Shown: one piece after another, positions 7,419 through 16,169 of the stretch
Layout: every line of letters begins with the position of its first letter
How positions within the stretch are numbered: position 1 is the first letter of the stretch
Assembly (NCBI GenBank): GCA_964449285.1
Contig: CAYUZX010000022.1
Span: 1-43,740 of the forward strand
DNA length: 43,740 bases
From: QYOJ01 sp964449285
GTDB lineage: Bacteria > Bacteroidota > Bacteroidia > Bacteroidales > FEN-979
Reading direction: 5' to 3'
The notes under the pieces: model-generated
Database searches by the model: none
Told to the model about the DNA's origin: nothing
The model's input: only the letters and a program-made list of their open reading frames with translations
Position numbers and translations under genes: made by a program

Positions 7419-10235
7419 ATGACAAATTTTTGGAAAGTCCTGGCATCCGGAACCCTTCTCTTTTTGGTTTTTCCTGCTTTTCCCCAGGTCACAAACCTGA
7501 TATTCTGCAGACCTGACACCTTTGCATTGAAAGGCATTCAGGTTGACAACACCTCCATAAAACTCCCTTTTGAGATTCCTTTCTACACCCTTTTAATGGA
7601 TGATAATTTTTTCGCTTCCTTTTGTTCTCCTCCGGATTATCAAAATGATGAGATCTCATTTATTCTGGAAGACTCTATTCAGGGATTGGTTACGTTCGAC
7701 AGTCTGTTTAACCCAGGAATGAAATACCGGATCCGGTTTACGAATACGAGCCATGCCGATCATCAGATTGAGAATCTGGTTCCACTTGGTGAGGGGAGTG
7801 ATAAAGTCTATATCTCTGCAGAAGGAACGAAAGAGTGGCCCGATTACCTCTGCAGGTCAAAATTATACCGTCCCGGATATGGTCCAGTTGGTGTCATTCT
7901 CCCCGACAATGCCTGGCATCTGGGCTTTGCCGATATGCGGATCAACGATTCGCTTTCTTTGGTAGCACTTGCCCGCCGGACTGACCGCGATCGTGAAAGA
8001 ACCAAACTTAACCGTTGGTCTGTAACGTTACAATCGGGTGGCTGGGTGGAGTATACAATCTGGGCTGACATTCATTCCGGTGACTGGCATGAAGGGCTGA
8101 AACTGATGTTCCAGGATAGGTGGTTGTACGATATGGATACTTTTGATCTGACGATGTTTAAACGGGAGGATCTCAAATGGATGAACCATACCTATATTAT
8201 GCTCCTTCAGTTTGCCTGGGATAAGAAGTTTTATGACTGGAAATCAGAAAAATACAACTTCTATAACAGTCTGTTGGAATTCGATTCACTAACAGGAGGG
8301 TACGATATTTTTACTCTCTGGCCAACCTGGCCTCGTTTGGGGTTGGACCATCGGAATCAATGGGATATGTACCGCGACCTCCCCGGAGGCATTGCAGAGT
8401 TGAGAAGGCAATCTGATTTTACCCACGCCAATGGTAAAAAATATTTCATTTCATACAATCCATGGGATGAGTCGGGAAGAAAAGAGGAGCACATGGATGG
8501 TATGGAAGAACTGCTTCGGCAGATAGATGCAGATGGTGTTGTACTTGACACCCGGGGAGCATCCAGTTATGAATTGCAGGCATCTGCTGATAAGGTGAAG
8601 CCTGGGATTATCATGTATAGCGAAGGGATGGCTGTCCCATGCGACATGCCCGGGATTGTTTCCGGACGTGTACATGATGCACTTGTCTTGCCACCACCGG
8701 TAAACCTGAACAAGTTGATCAAGCCCGATTTTGCTATCTTCCGGGTACTCCAGCTGGCCGAGGACAGGCTTCATCGCGAACTTGCCTGTGCCTTCTTTAA
8801 TGGGTATGGCGTGGAGATAAACACCATGCGGCCAGGTCGTCCAGCATGGATGAAAGAGGAGTATGCATACCTGGGAAAGACAACCAGGATCCTTCGCGAG
8901 AATAGCGACGTGTTTCATAACTATAATTTTTCTCTATTGGTGCCTACCCTGACGGATAGTGTATATGTTAACCGTTGGAATGATGATGCAAAAACACTTT
9001 ATACCATCCTCAGCATGAAGCCGTCTGGCTTCTCCGGTTTGTTATTCGAAGTGGATTCAATGCCTGATAATCATCACTATGTAGATCTATGGAACCATCA
9101 GGAAGTTACAGTGGGAGAAAGGAAGGGCCAGTACCTGATCCCTGTGGAACTGGAACCTTTCAACCACTCGTGGATCCATTCCCGCAGGGAGGGGGTTGTT
9201 AGTTGCGTAGCCCTTTTCCCATCACTCCTTCATGTGGAAGTGACCGCCGATACACTCTATTTTTCTACTTCCATAAATGATGGAGAGAGGATTGTGCTGA
9301 CAGGAAATGATCCTTCATACCAAGCAAAAAGCTTTGTATTTACATCCGGAAACAATGCCATTTCCTGTTGGGACTATTTTCCTGAAACAACGAAAAAGAT
9401 TGTAATACAGCTATTTAACGAAAGTCAACTCACTGATGAGAAGGTCGTATCGGTGGATAACAGCATGCCGCATATCATTTCCATTGCTAGCAAGACCTCC
9501 CCTGCAAAGAGATGTCCCGATGGCATGGTGAAGATTCCGGCAGGGAAATTCCGGTTTTATTCAATAAGAGCACCGGAGACCCTTGATCCGTTTATCCCTC
9601 TTCCGGATCACGCCGATACAATTGTTCTCGATATGCCAGAGTTCTTTATGGATCGTTATCCTGTCACGAACCGGCAGTGGCAAGCTTTTATATTGGAAAC
9701 CACTTACGAACCTGATGATTCCTCTAATTACCTGAACCATTGGGTTGACGAGCAAATTCCTGAGGGGGAAGAAGATTACCCGGTTGTCTATATAAACCAG
9801 GATGATGCTCATGCCTATGCCAGGTGGGTTGCCAAACGTCTTCCTACTGAGGCAGAGTGGCAGTACGCCGCCCAGGGAACGGATATGCGAAAATATCCAT
9901 GGGGGAATGAGATGGATAGTACCCTCTGCAACTACAACCTAAATCATCCTACTTCTGTAATGCAGTTTCCGGACGGATCCAGTCCATTCGGTGTTGAAGA
10001 CATGGTTGGAAATGTATGGCAAATGACCGACAACATCTACGATAACGGAAGTTATTACTTCAACATCATCAGAGGAGGAAGTTATTACTACCCGGATTCA
10101 AGCATCTGGTACGTGACTGGAGGAGCGCTGCCTGTTGATCATCCTGAGATGCTGTTGTTAATTGGCCCGGGCCTCGACCGGAATGCCACGGTTGGTTTTA
10201 GGCTTGTGAAGGATTACGCCCGGCAAACAGATTAG
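7419..10235 (+). CDS. secreted TIM-barrel glycosidase-like protein fused to an FGE-sulfatase domain
   Basis: 938 residues with a signal peptide (MTNFWKVLASGTLLFLVFPAFPQ). Residues about 30-270 look like an N-terminal beta-sandwich. About 290-560 look like a TIM barrel of the alpha-galactosidase/GH101-like kind: FTLWPTWPR at about 297, DGVVLDTRG at about 370 (candidate nucleophile Asp) and MYSEG at about 398 (candidate acid). From about residue 700 there is a formylglycine-generating-enzyme (FGE-sulfatase) domain: MVKIPAGKF, FFMDRYPVTNRQWQAF, RLPTEAEWQYAA, YPWGNE, GNVWQMTDN and GGSYYYPDS. At the end, where true FGEs have a Cys (GFRC), this protein has GFRL, so it probably does not oxidise sulfatases. 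It may instead bind substrate. The exact GH family is not recognised. The gene starts 6 nt after ogt. Confidence 0.8.
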   Translation: MTNFWKVLASGTLLFLVFPAFPQVTNLIFCRPDTFALKGIQVDNTSIKLPFEIPFYTLLMDDNFFASFCSPPDYQNDEISFILEDSIQGLVTFDSLFNPGMKYRIRFTNTSHADHQIENLVPLGEGSDKVYISAEGTKEWPDYLCRSKLYRPGYGPVGVILPDNAWHLGFADMRINDSLSLVALARRTDRDRERTKLNRWSVTLQSGGWVEYTIWADIHSGDWHEGLKLMFQDRWLYDMDTFDLTMFKREDLKWMNHTYIMLLQFAWDKKFYDWKSEKYNFYNSLLEFDSLTGGYDIFTLWPTWPRLGLDHRNQWDMYRDLPGGIAELRRQSDFTHANGKKYFISYNPWDESGRKEEHMDGMEELLRQIDADGVVLDTRGASSYELQASADKVKPGIIMYSEGMAVPCDMPGIVSGRVHDALVLPPPVNLNKLIKPDFAIFRVLQLAEDRLHRELACAFFNGYGVEINTMRPGRPAWMKEEYAYLGKTTRILRENSDVFHNYNFSLLVPTLTDSVYVNRWNDDAKTLYTILSMKPSGFSGLLFEVDSMPDNHHYVDLWNHQEVTVGERKGQYLIPVELEPFNHSWIHSRREGVVSCVALFPSLLHVEVTADTLYFSTSINDGERIVLTGNDPSYQAKSFVFTSGNNAISCWDYFPETTKKIVIQLFNESQLTDEKVVSVDNSMPHIISIASKTSPAKRCPDGMVKIPAGKFRFYSIRAPETLDPFIPLPDHADTIVLDMPEFFMDRYPVTNRQWQAFILETTYEPDDSSNYLNHWVDEQIPEGEEDYPVVYINQDDAHAYARWVAKRLPTEAEWQYAAQGTDMRKYPWGNEMDSTLCNYNLNHPTSVMQFPDGSSPFGVEDMVGNVWQMTDNIYDNGSYYFNIIRGGSYYYPDSSIWYVTGGALPVDHPEMLLLIGPGLDRNATVGFRLVKDYARQTD

Positions 10236-10266
10236 ATAGTCGGGGTGGTTGGCTGGATTCGATGAG

Positions 10267-10935
10267 TTAGTTTGTCAGGTACATGATGATATACTCATTC
10301 CCATCGATCAGAAGGGCCCATGGTGACCATCCCTGACCATACTTATTTGTGATCCCTCGCTTCATATCAGTTAAGCCATTGTATACTTGTACATTCCATG
10401 CCATGGTTGAATTCATTTGGATTTTTACAAAGAGAAGGTTCAAGGTACCTTTGACCAAGGTATATCCGAATGGGACATACCCCATTGCATCGTACTTGTT
10501 GATCGTACTGCTGAGCCCCTGATTTGAATAGACTGCATTCTGAATGGTCCAGGCAGTCGCTGTGTTCTTGAATTTCAGGAACAGTACATAATACGTTCCA
10601 TCGTAATATCCTACCTCTTTGGGAACAAAGTCCTGTTGCCCCATGGCGTTGATGCCATTTTCCAAGGCAATATCACTGGTATATGTTTTCAGGTACCAGG
10701 CAGTAATTCCGAGTGTTTGATCATTGATATAGAGCACATAAAGGCTGACAATCTGACCGTTCGGATCGGGAGCCACTTCGATGCCCACAGGAAGATAGCC
10801 CTGGTTTACTTTCTTGGTTATCTCATTGGACAGGAAGTTTATATTTCCTGATTTATACCATTCCAACACCCAACTCTGGGAAAACAGAAGAGTTGCTGAG
10901 AAGAGAATGATTAGTGTTAAGAGAAGCTTTTTCAT
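10267..10935 (-). CDS. secreted protein of four degenerate ~50-residue repeats
   Basis: 222 residues with a signal peptide (MKKLLLTLIILFSATLLFSQ). The mature part is four repeats marked by Trp at 22, 80, 129 and 180. Each begins with a Trp-led strand (WVLEWY, AWYLKTY, AWTIQNA, AWNVQVY). A helix of the type LxxxINxxxxxGYVP follows, then a final strand (LYVLYI, YYVLFL, LNLLFV, EYIIMYL). This is like the 'bacterial tandem repeat' domains found in secreted proteins of many phyla. I know of no assigned activity for such a short stand-alone version. It converges with the GH-FGE gene and has its own -7 box at 10956. It is probably a periplasmic or secreted binding protein (inference). Confidence 0.8.
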   Translation of the reverse strand: MKKLLLTLIILFSATLLFSQSWVLEWYKSGNINFLSNEITKKVNQGYLPVGIEVAPDPNGQIVSLYVLYINDQTLGITAWYLKTYTSDIALENGINAMGQQDFVPKEVGYYDGTYYVLFLKFKNTATAWTIQNAVYSNQGLSSTINKYDAMGYVPFGYTLVKGTLNLLFVKIQMNSTMAWNVQVYNGLTDMKRGITNKYGQGWSPWALLIDGNEYIIMYLTN

Positions 10936-10955
10936 GCCGTTTGGTTTTGATTAAC

Positions 10956-10963
10956 CAAAGATA
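10956..10963 (-). promoter_or_regulatory. -7 promoter box (TATCTTTG) of the four-repeat protein gene
   Basis: Minus-strand TATCTTTG fits TAnnTTTG and lies 20 nt upstream of the ATG at 10935, leaving a short leader. It sits in the 39-bp gap after the CAP-SPOR gene. Confidence 0.5.
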
Positions 10964-10974
10964 TAATTTTCCTG

Positions 10975-11904
10975 TTATTGCTTGAGTAACCAAGCGTCTT
11001 TGTAGAGAACTTTTGCTTCCCTGAGCATGCGAAGAGCCTCGTCCCGGTCGGCAGTATCAAATATCGAAACCCTGATTTTCTCCCCATTTTGAAGGATTTT
11101 AGTTTGTTTGTAGTCTTTTACAAGCAACTGCTGAACAATCTTCTCAGCCTCTTTCAGGGGAAGCTGACTCTTTATGATGATATAATAGTGCCCAGGGGTA
11201 GATGCACTTTGGGCGGCAGGTTTTGTGATCTCCACTGGCGCTGCAGGAGTTGTGATTTTTGGTGAATTATTGGAGGTGGTATCAGACTTTGGGTTGGCAG
11301 GTTTCTGGCCGCAAATATATGGGACTCCTTTCAGATCAGCAACTTCTCCAAACCACACTGTAGCATAGTTCTGGCAGATGCCGATTCCAATGGCGTTCCA
11401 TTGCCGGCCTTTCCATTTTCCTGTATTCATAAGAAAGCCGTTGAAATAATCAAATGATCTCCAGAACGTGATCACGCTGTCGATAACTACAGCACTATTC
11501 TCCCAATAGACGATCTCAAATCCCTTTCCGGGATAGCCGGTGAGTTCCTTTGGCTTATCCCAAACAGAATTCTTTTTATCCTCATCACCTGGGTAGCAAA
11601 ACGCTTTCCAGGGGCCTTTATCAGACCAGGAATGAAAATTACAAGGTTCAACATCTGGATTATGAAAGAATAGATCCTTCGCATGGGTGTTGGCGACGTA
11701 ACAAAGTGAACGCGCCAATGGGATAGGAGGGAGGTCGTACTGTCGCCTGTACTCATTAATCATTCTGTAGAGTTTCCATTCTGTCTCAGAGATGCAAAAG
11801 TCATCAGGAACCTCACTCACCTGGACTACCTTGGTCTGAGCCTGTAATCCAGTGTAGAAGCTGAATAAAATAATGAGGAATACGACTATTTTTTTACCAA
11901 CCAT
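10975..11904 (-). CDS. secreted CAP (SCP/PR1) domain protein with C-terminal SPOR domain
   Basis: 309 residues with a signal peptide (ending GLQAQ). Residues about 35-195 form a CAP/SCP domain: EWKLYRMINEYRRQYDLPPI, a CYVANTHAKDL helix, NFHSWSDKG, ENSA and WNAIGIGIC. A linker rich in Thr, Pro and Ser (about 205-240) leads to a SPOR domain (about 238-309; GHYYIIIKSQLPLKEAEKIV), which in other proteins binds denuded peptidoglycan strands at division sites. The combination suggests an envelope protein held at the cell wall. Its start codon lies inside the 3' end of the GH172 gene (19-bp overlap), so the two are translationally linked. A carbohydrate-related role is therefore possible but not shown. 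Confidence 0.88.
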   Translation of the reverse strand: MVGKKIVVFLIILFSFYTGLQAQTKVVQVSEVPDDFCISETEWKLYRMINEYRRQYDLPPIPLARSLCYVANTHAKDLFFHNPDVEPCNFHSWSDKGPWKAFCYPGDEDKKNSVWDKPKELTGYPGKGFEIVYWENSAVVIDSVITFWRSFDYFNGFLMNTGKWKGRQWNAIGIGICQNYATVWFGEVADLKGVPYICGQKPANPKSDTTSNNSPKITTPAAPVEITKPAAQSASTPGHYYIIIKSQLPLKEAEKIVQQLLVKDYKQTKILQNGEKIRVSIFDTADRDEALRMLREAKVLYKDAWLLKQ

Positions 11905-13892
11905 GTTTCCGGAGGTCGTTCTTGTTTCGCGCTGTAATACAACGTCTTCCCCGGATCCAGGATACGCGCATAAAAGGCATATCCACCCAGGTTATTTTCA
12001 ATTTTAAGAAGAAGTTTATTCCACCCAATCCTCAGATGAACTGGAATTATTGCCTCGTCTGGCTGAGCAATTCTTACACCCAGATAGCGGTATATTTCCT
12101 TGTTATTAAAAAAGACCTTTGCCCCATCGTCACTTCCAATCATCAACAAAGCATCTTTTTCCTGCAATGAAAAAACATACGTCAGAGCGTAGGTAACAAC
12201 CAGTTCATTAGGATCTACTTTATCCCAGAGTGAAACATAACCATTCTCAGGGGTTTTTACGTATTTCCAGCGAATAGGTTGCCCTCCGGCACCACCGTAT
12301 CTCAAATTGGTGTCAATATTTATCTCCGGAGGGTAGATTGAATCCAGCCCCAGGCGCTGGGTCTCTGTGACCCGTGGGTTCGGGAAAGGGCCTGCAATAT
12401 ACCAGTCGGGAATGAAACTCCGTTTCGGAATAAAATCAGCTCCGTCAAACCCGATCAGATATCCAGTCGACTTAGGGCTCTTGCCGGTAACTTTAATCTG
12501 AAGGTTAATTTTCCCATATGCTGGGATGATATTCTTCAGGGATATCTTCCCAGCTGCTTGTATCAGAGACGCATACCCATTAAATTTGCCAATAATTTGT
12601 TGCTGGTGAAGGATCTCGATATCTCCATAATCCGGCCCTTTGCTAAAATAGAGATCGATCCGGTATCCTGATTCAAACATCTTTTCCAAATTCATGGTGA
12701 TCAAAGATCCACTGTCGGCACCGATCAATAATTGTTTTCCACCACTCCAGTCGGCGCTTAGTTCCGAAACATCAACAACTTCATGTGATATTTCCGCCAG
12801 AGATAATGGGAGGTCCTCAGCCTCAACCAGACTGTTTGGTTTAATCTGTGAGAGTGCCACCCGGTTGCCTGCTTTGGGAAGCATAGGCAGTGCAAAATGA
12901 TCCTCAAGCTGATACCAGTATACGGTGCTGCTGTAATCCGCAACTTCCTGGTTGTCATGCCCGTGCTCAATAGTAAAAAGGATGTGTTTCTTAAAGGGAA
13001 TAGGATCCATGATGTTCAGGCGATAGGCTGATATCCGTCCCAGACTGTCATCTTTAAGGATCAGTCCACTGTAAGGGCCTGCAAATTCCCCCTGGTTGAA
13101 ATACCAACCACCGGAGAAGTAGTCCTCGGTCCCGGTGCCCATGATAGATGGTTTCTTTTCGCTGTCAATATATACCATCTCGTTTCCTTCGAGGAAAGAG
13201 AAACTTCCGTCATAGGATTGAATCTGGAGATTGACACCAACTACTTGCCCATGGCCGTCAGCTTTAAGAATGGTATAGTTGGAGTCATAGTCAGTCCGGA
13301 TGTCCCTGTTCCAGTAAGCATGAAAATATCCCACACTCCGGTCGAGGTAGCCTTCCAGTTTGAAATAGTTAATCTGGTAATAGAAGGCATAAACTTCCTG
13401 GCTTGTCTCATTAACAATCTGGATTTTAGCCGATTTCTCAAAAGGCATTGGGAAATAACAGATATACCCTCCGCTCGTCATGCCGAGGTATTGAGAGACA
13501 TACTGACGGTATTCAAAACCACACCCGAAAAAATCACCAAAAGGTACGTTTACAGATGGTTCTGTTTCATCATCCCAGTACATCTTGATGACCAGCTTCC
13601 GCAGGAAGTTGGGATCTCTGGAATCGACGGTGAACCAAATCCGCGTAATAATGCCCGGACCTGTCACATTCAGGATGGTGGCTGTAGCACCCGGAGCAAT
13701 GGTGATTCTGTCATTATTATGGCCGGCTGAGTCGGTACTGGCAATTTGGTATTGCTTGGCTGTTTTAGCATATGGAAGTGAAGCCGGTGACAGCAATCTC
13801 TCCAAGTCTGCCCTGTTTGTAGAGGGATCGCAACCTGTAAAGGTCATTGCCAGAATCCCTGAAATCAAACAAAATAGTCGAAATATTTTCAT
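11886..13892 (-). CDS. GH172-family (DUF2961) lipoprotein with C-terminal galactose-binding-like domain
   Basis: 668 residues. The signal ends in a lipobox (MTFTGC), so the protein is probably an outer-membrane lipoprotein. Residues about 30-400 are DUF2961, now CAZy family GH172, whose characterised members act on alpha-D-fructofuranosides and D-arabinofuranosides. Typical stretches are GPGIITRIWFTVDS, PFGDFFGCG and GTGTEDYFSGGWYF, with a candidate catalytic Glu at about 255. After about residue 500 comes a beta-sandwich module (WYIAGPFPNP, GSDDGAKVFFNNKEIYR) of PA14/galactose-binding type. The first gene of a two-gene unit, it overlaps the CAP-SPOR gene. Substrate is unknown; fructan- or arabinan-like glycans are the best guess from family knowledge. 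Confidence 0.87.
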   Translation of the reverse strand: MKIFRLFCLISGILAMTFTGCDPSTNRADLERLLSPASLPYAKTAKQYQIASTDSAGHNNDRITIAPGATATILNVTGPGIITRIWFTVDSRDPNFLRKLVIKMYWDDETEPSVNVPFGDFFGCGFEYRQYVSQYLGMTSGGYICYFPMPFEKSAKIQIVNETSQEVYAFYYQINYFKLEGYLDRSVGYFHAYWNRDIRTDYDSNYTILKADGHGQVVGVNLQIQSYDGSFSFLEGNEMVYIDSEKKPSIMGTGTEDYFSGGWYFNQGEFAGPYSGLILKDDSLGRISAYRLNIMDPIPFKKHILFTIEHGHDNQEVADYSSTVYWYQLEDHFALPMLPKAGNRVALSQIKPNSLVEAEDLPLSLAEISHEVVDVSELSADWSGGKQLLIGADSGSLITMNLEKMFESGYRIDLYFSKGPDYGDIEILHQQQIIGKFNGYASLIQAAGKISLKNIIPAYGKINLQIKVTGKSPKSTGYLIGFDGADFIPKRSFIPDWYIAGPFPNPRVTETQRLGLDSIYPPEINIDTNLRYGGAGGQPIRWKYVKTPENGYVSLWDKVDPNELVVTYALTYVFSLQEKDALLMIGSDDGAKVFFNNKEIYRYLGVRIAQPDEAIIPVHLRIGWNKLLLKIENNLGGYAFYARILDPGKTLYYSAKQERPPETWLVKK

Positions 13893-13981
13893 GCTATACT
13901 AATCCTTAATTAAAAAGCAAAGGTCTGAAAATCTTCTGATAATTCGATCCTGGGTACTGGATATAAGATAAACCCTAATCG

Positions 13982-16141
13982 CTATTCGCTGTATTCTTTA
14001 ATTAAAACCTTCGCCATTATTGCATCCCAGATGTAATTAGATGGTGAATTAAGAACTTCGTTATCAGGACTGTATGACTCCCAGAAGTTGTGATTCTTTT
14101 TTAATTGTGTTACAACACAATCAACCATTTTCCCGGCCAGTTTATGAGCCAGGGAGTCATAACCGTAGTTTCTTAAACCATCGTATACCATATAATCCCA
14201 GAGTAACCATACCGGACCATTCCATTTACAGCAGTAAGCGACATTCGGGCTGTACCATGGATCATCGGCTGAAAGGGTAGGGACACCATACTTACGCCAG
14301 AACTTAGTCGTATCAGAGAGTGCCTTCACAAGCTGTGCTGCATGGTCGGAAGTGGCTGCTTCTGCCCATAAGGCAAGGAACCCAATGATCTCTTGCCGCC
14401 TGAGATCGCGGGTCATAAAAAACCAGCTGTGATCATCCCTATTCAACGAATAGTAAAATCCTGTGGAGTCATCCCACATCCTTTCATTCACCAGGCGGGA
14501 GGTCTTTTCAGCTTTTTCAAGCCAACTTCGGGCTTCCACTGTTTTCCCCAATGTTTTGGCCATCTCTGCCAGGGTACGCTCCTCTTTGATTACCATCAGA
14601 GTAAGATCCAGGCACTCGAGTTCGTCGGAGATGTCCTCTTTGTCTACATCGAGATATCGCTCTGCCGATACCTGAAAAACAGCATTATACCAATCCCTTA
14701 CATTCTCGATCAGACCATAGGGCCCCCATTCAAAGGTACCATCATGGTCAGTGTCCCTGTTCTCGATGATCCAGTTGATATATTTTACACCGGAATTGTA
14801 AGCGTCTTCAAGAAAAACGTTGTCTTTACTCACCTGGAAAACTTCCCAGTTGATCCAGGAGAAAAATGGGGCAGAGGTGGTCGACATCTTTTTATGCGGA
14901 TAGTCCTGTAATCCTCTGGGGCCGTGACGATAAGCAATCAAACCGTCCTCGCGTTGCTGCTCCATGTAAACGCGTTGGGAGCCTTCAGCAGACTTTGGGT
15001 CCATGTAAGCATAGGCCAGCATGCTGAGAGATTCATGCAGTACCTGGTGTCCATGTCCCCAGCCCCAGAGTGGATTCCGGCTAAAAACATAGAAATTATG
15101 GGTTGTCTTGCCGGTAGGAGGGTACATTGATCCCCTCACAAGATTAAAAGCACTGAGGTAAACCAGCTTTTCATCCTTGGAATTAAACCGAATTTTCGGA
15201 ACCCTTGAGAAGAGGATCAGATTATCATCATAGAAAGTCCTCAGATGCATTTGCTTCATTGCATCAACCTCATTCTGAAGGGAACCAATTTCCTCACTTT
15301 GTGCTTGCACACCGCGAATATAGCTGAGGGTCGCACGTTCTCCCGGCCTTAATCTTTCCTTCAACTGGATAGCTATAAAATCAACAAGTCCAGTGTTTTT
15401 TAAATTTAGATTATCAAGACGATAGGTAGAATAATAGTCCGTCTTGATCTGTGTATAAAAGTCACCTATTTTGCCCCTGTAGCCACCGTAAGAATCGTTT
15501 TTCTGGTTGGTTGTGAAGATTTCCCTGACCCTGGTTGGGTATCCATATTCCGGCTTCAGGCTGCTGATCAACCGGTAAAGATTCTCATTATGGTGCAGGA
15601 TATAACTCTGATGAAGGCTGTCATACCCTATAATCTCCAGTGAGTCGTTCCCCAGTTCAAGGATTGGATAGGCCACCACCTCATGTGGGATGTTGTCGAG
15701 GTTTCTGACTTCCATTTCCACTATCGCAACAGAGGAACTATAGACAAAGAGTGTCTCACGAACCCGGATTCCCCGGAAAGGTTCATATTCAAGAATGGCC
15801 ATGTCGGGGAATGAGAACAACACCAAAGGTTTTACAACGTATTCACCGATGTTGCAGATCACAACATCATCCACTTTCCAAATGCAAAATATGGATCCTG
15901 CCTGGTCCGAAGTATACGTAATCGGCCTGCAATCAGAGTAGTAGTCCATTTTATACGCTTTATCGCCGTATAACCTCGAGCGTTTCATTGCTGCAGCATA
16001 GGTGGTATAAAGGGGATCATCTGCCTTCGCATCTATCCGAATATAATCCTCAATGGGTTTGAGGTTCTGAGCGTTGAGAAACCAGGGGAGAGCAACAGCA
16101 AGGATAACCAGAATTCTGAAAAACACGGGAAAAGATTTCAT
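13982..16141 (-). CDS. MGH1/GH63-like (alpha/alpha)6-barrel glycoside hydrolase, exported
   Basis: 719 residues. The ATG at 16141 gives a clear signal peptide (MKSFPVFFRILVILAVALPWFLNAQ). The in-frame ATG at 16159 falls upstream of a near-consensus -7 box (TATCTTTA) that ends 4 nt before 16141. The first half is a beta-sandwich. The second half (about 330-719) is an (alpha/alpha)6 barrel of the mannosylglycerate-hydrolase/GH63/trehalase group: GHGHQVLHESL, WGPYGLIENVRDWYNAVFQ (candidate acid region), CCKWNGPVWLLWDYM and FWESYSPD. The family inverts alpha-glucosides or alpha-mannosides; the substrate here is not known. It lies 28 nt after the debranching-like gene and is probably transcribed with it. 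Confidence 0.85.
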   Translation of the reverse strand: MKSFPVFFRILVILAVALPWFLNAQNLKPIEDYIRIDAKADDPLYTTYAAAMKRSRLYGDKAYKMDYYSDCRPITYTSDQAGSIFCIWKVDDVVICNIGEYVVKPLVLFSFPDMAILEYEPFRGIRVRETLFVYSSSVAIVEMEVRNLDNIPHEVVAYPILELGNDSLEIIGYDSLHQSYILHHNENLYRLISSLKPEYGYPTRVREIFTTNQKNDSYGGYRGKIGDFYTQIKTDYYSTYRLDNLNLKNTGLVDFIAIQLKERLRPGERATLSYIRGVQAQSEEIGSLQNEVDAMKQMHLRTFYDDNLILFSRVPKIRFNSKDEKLVYLSAFNLVRGSMYPPTGKTTHNFYVFSRNPLWGWGHGHQVLHESLSMLAYAYMDPKSAEGSQRVYMEQQREDGLIAYRHGPRGLQDYPHKKMSTTSAPFFSWINWEVFQVSKDNVFLEDAYNSGVKYINWIIENRDTDHDGTFEWGPYGLIENVRDWYNAVFQVSAERYLDVDKEDISDELECLDLTLMVIKEERTLAEMAKTLGKTVEARSWLEKAEKTSRLVNERMWDDSTGFYYSLNRDDHSWFFMTRDLRRQEIIGFLALWAEAATSDHAAQLVKALSDTTKFWRKYGVPTLSADDPWYSPNVAYCCKWNGPVWLLWDYMVYDGLRNYGYDSLAHKLAGKMVDCVVTQLKKNHNFWESYSPDNEVLNSPSNYIWDAIMAKVLIKEYSE

Positions 16142-16169
16142 GATGTAAAGATACAGCATATCATTTTCA

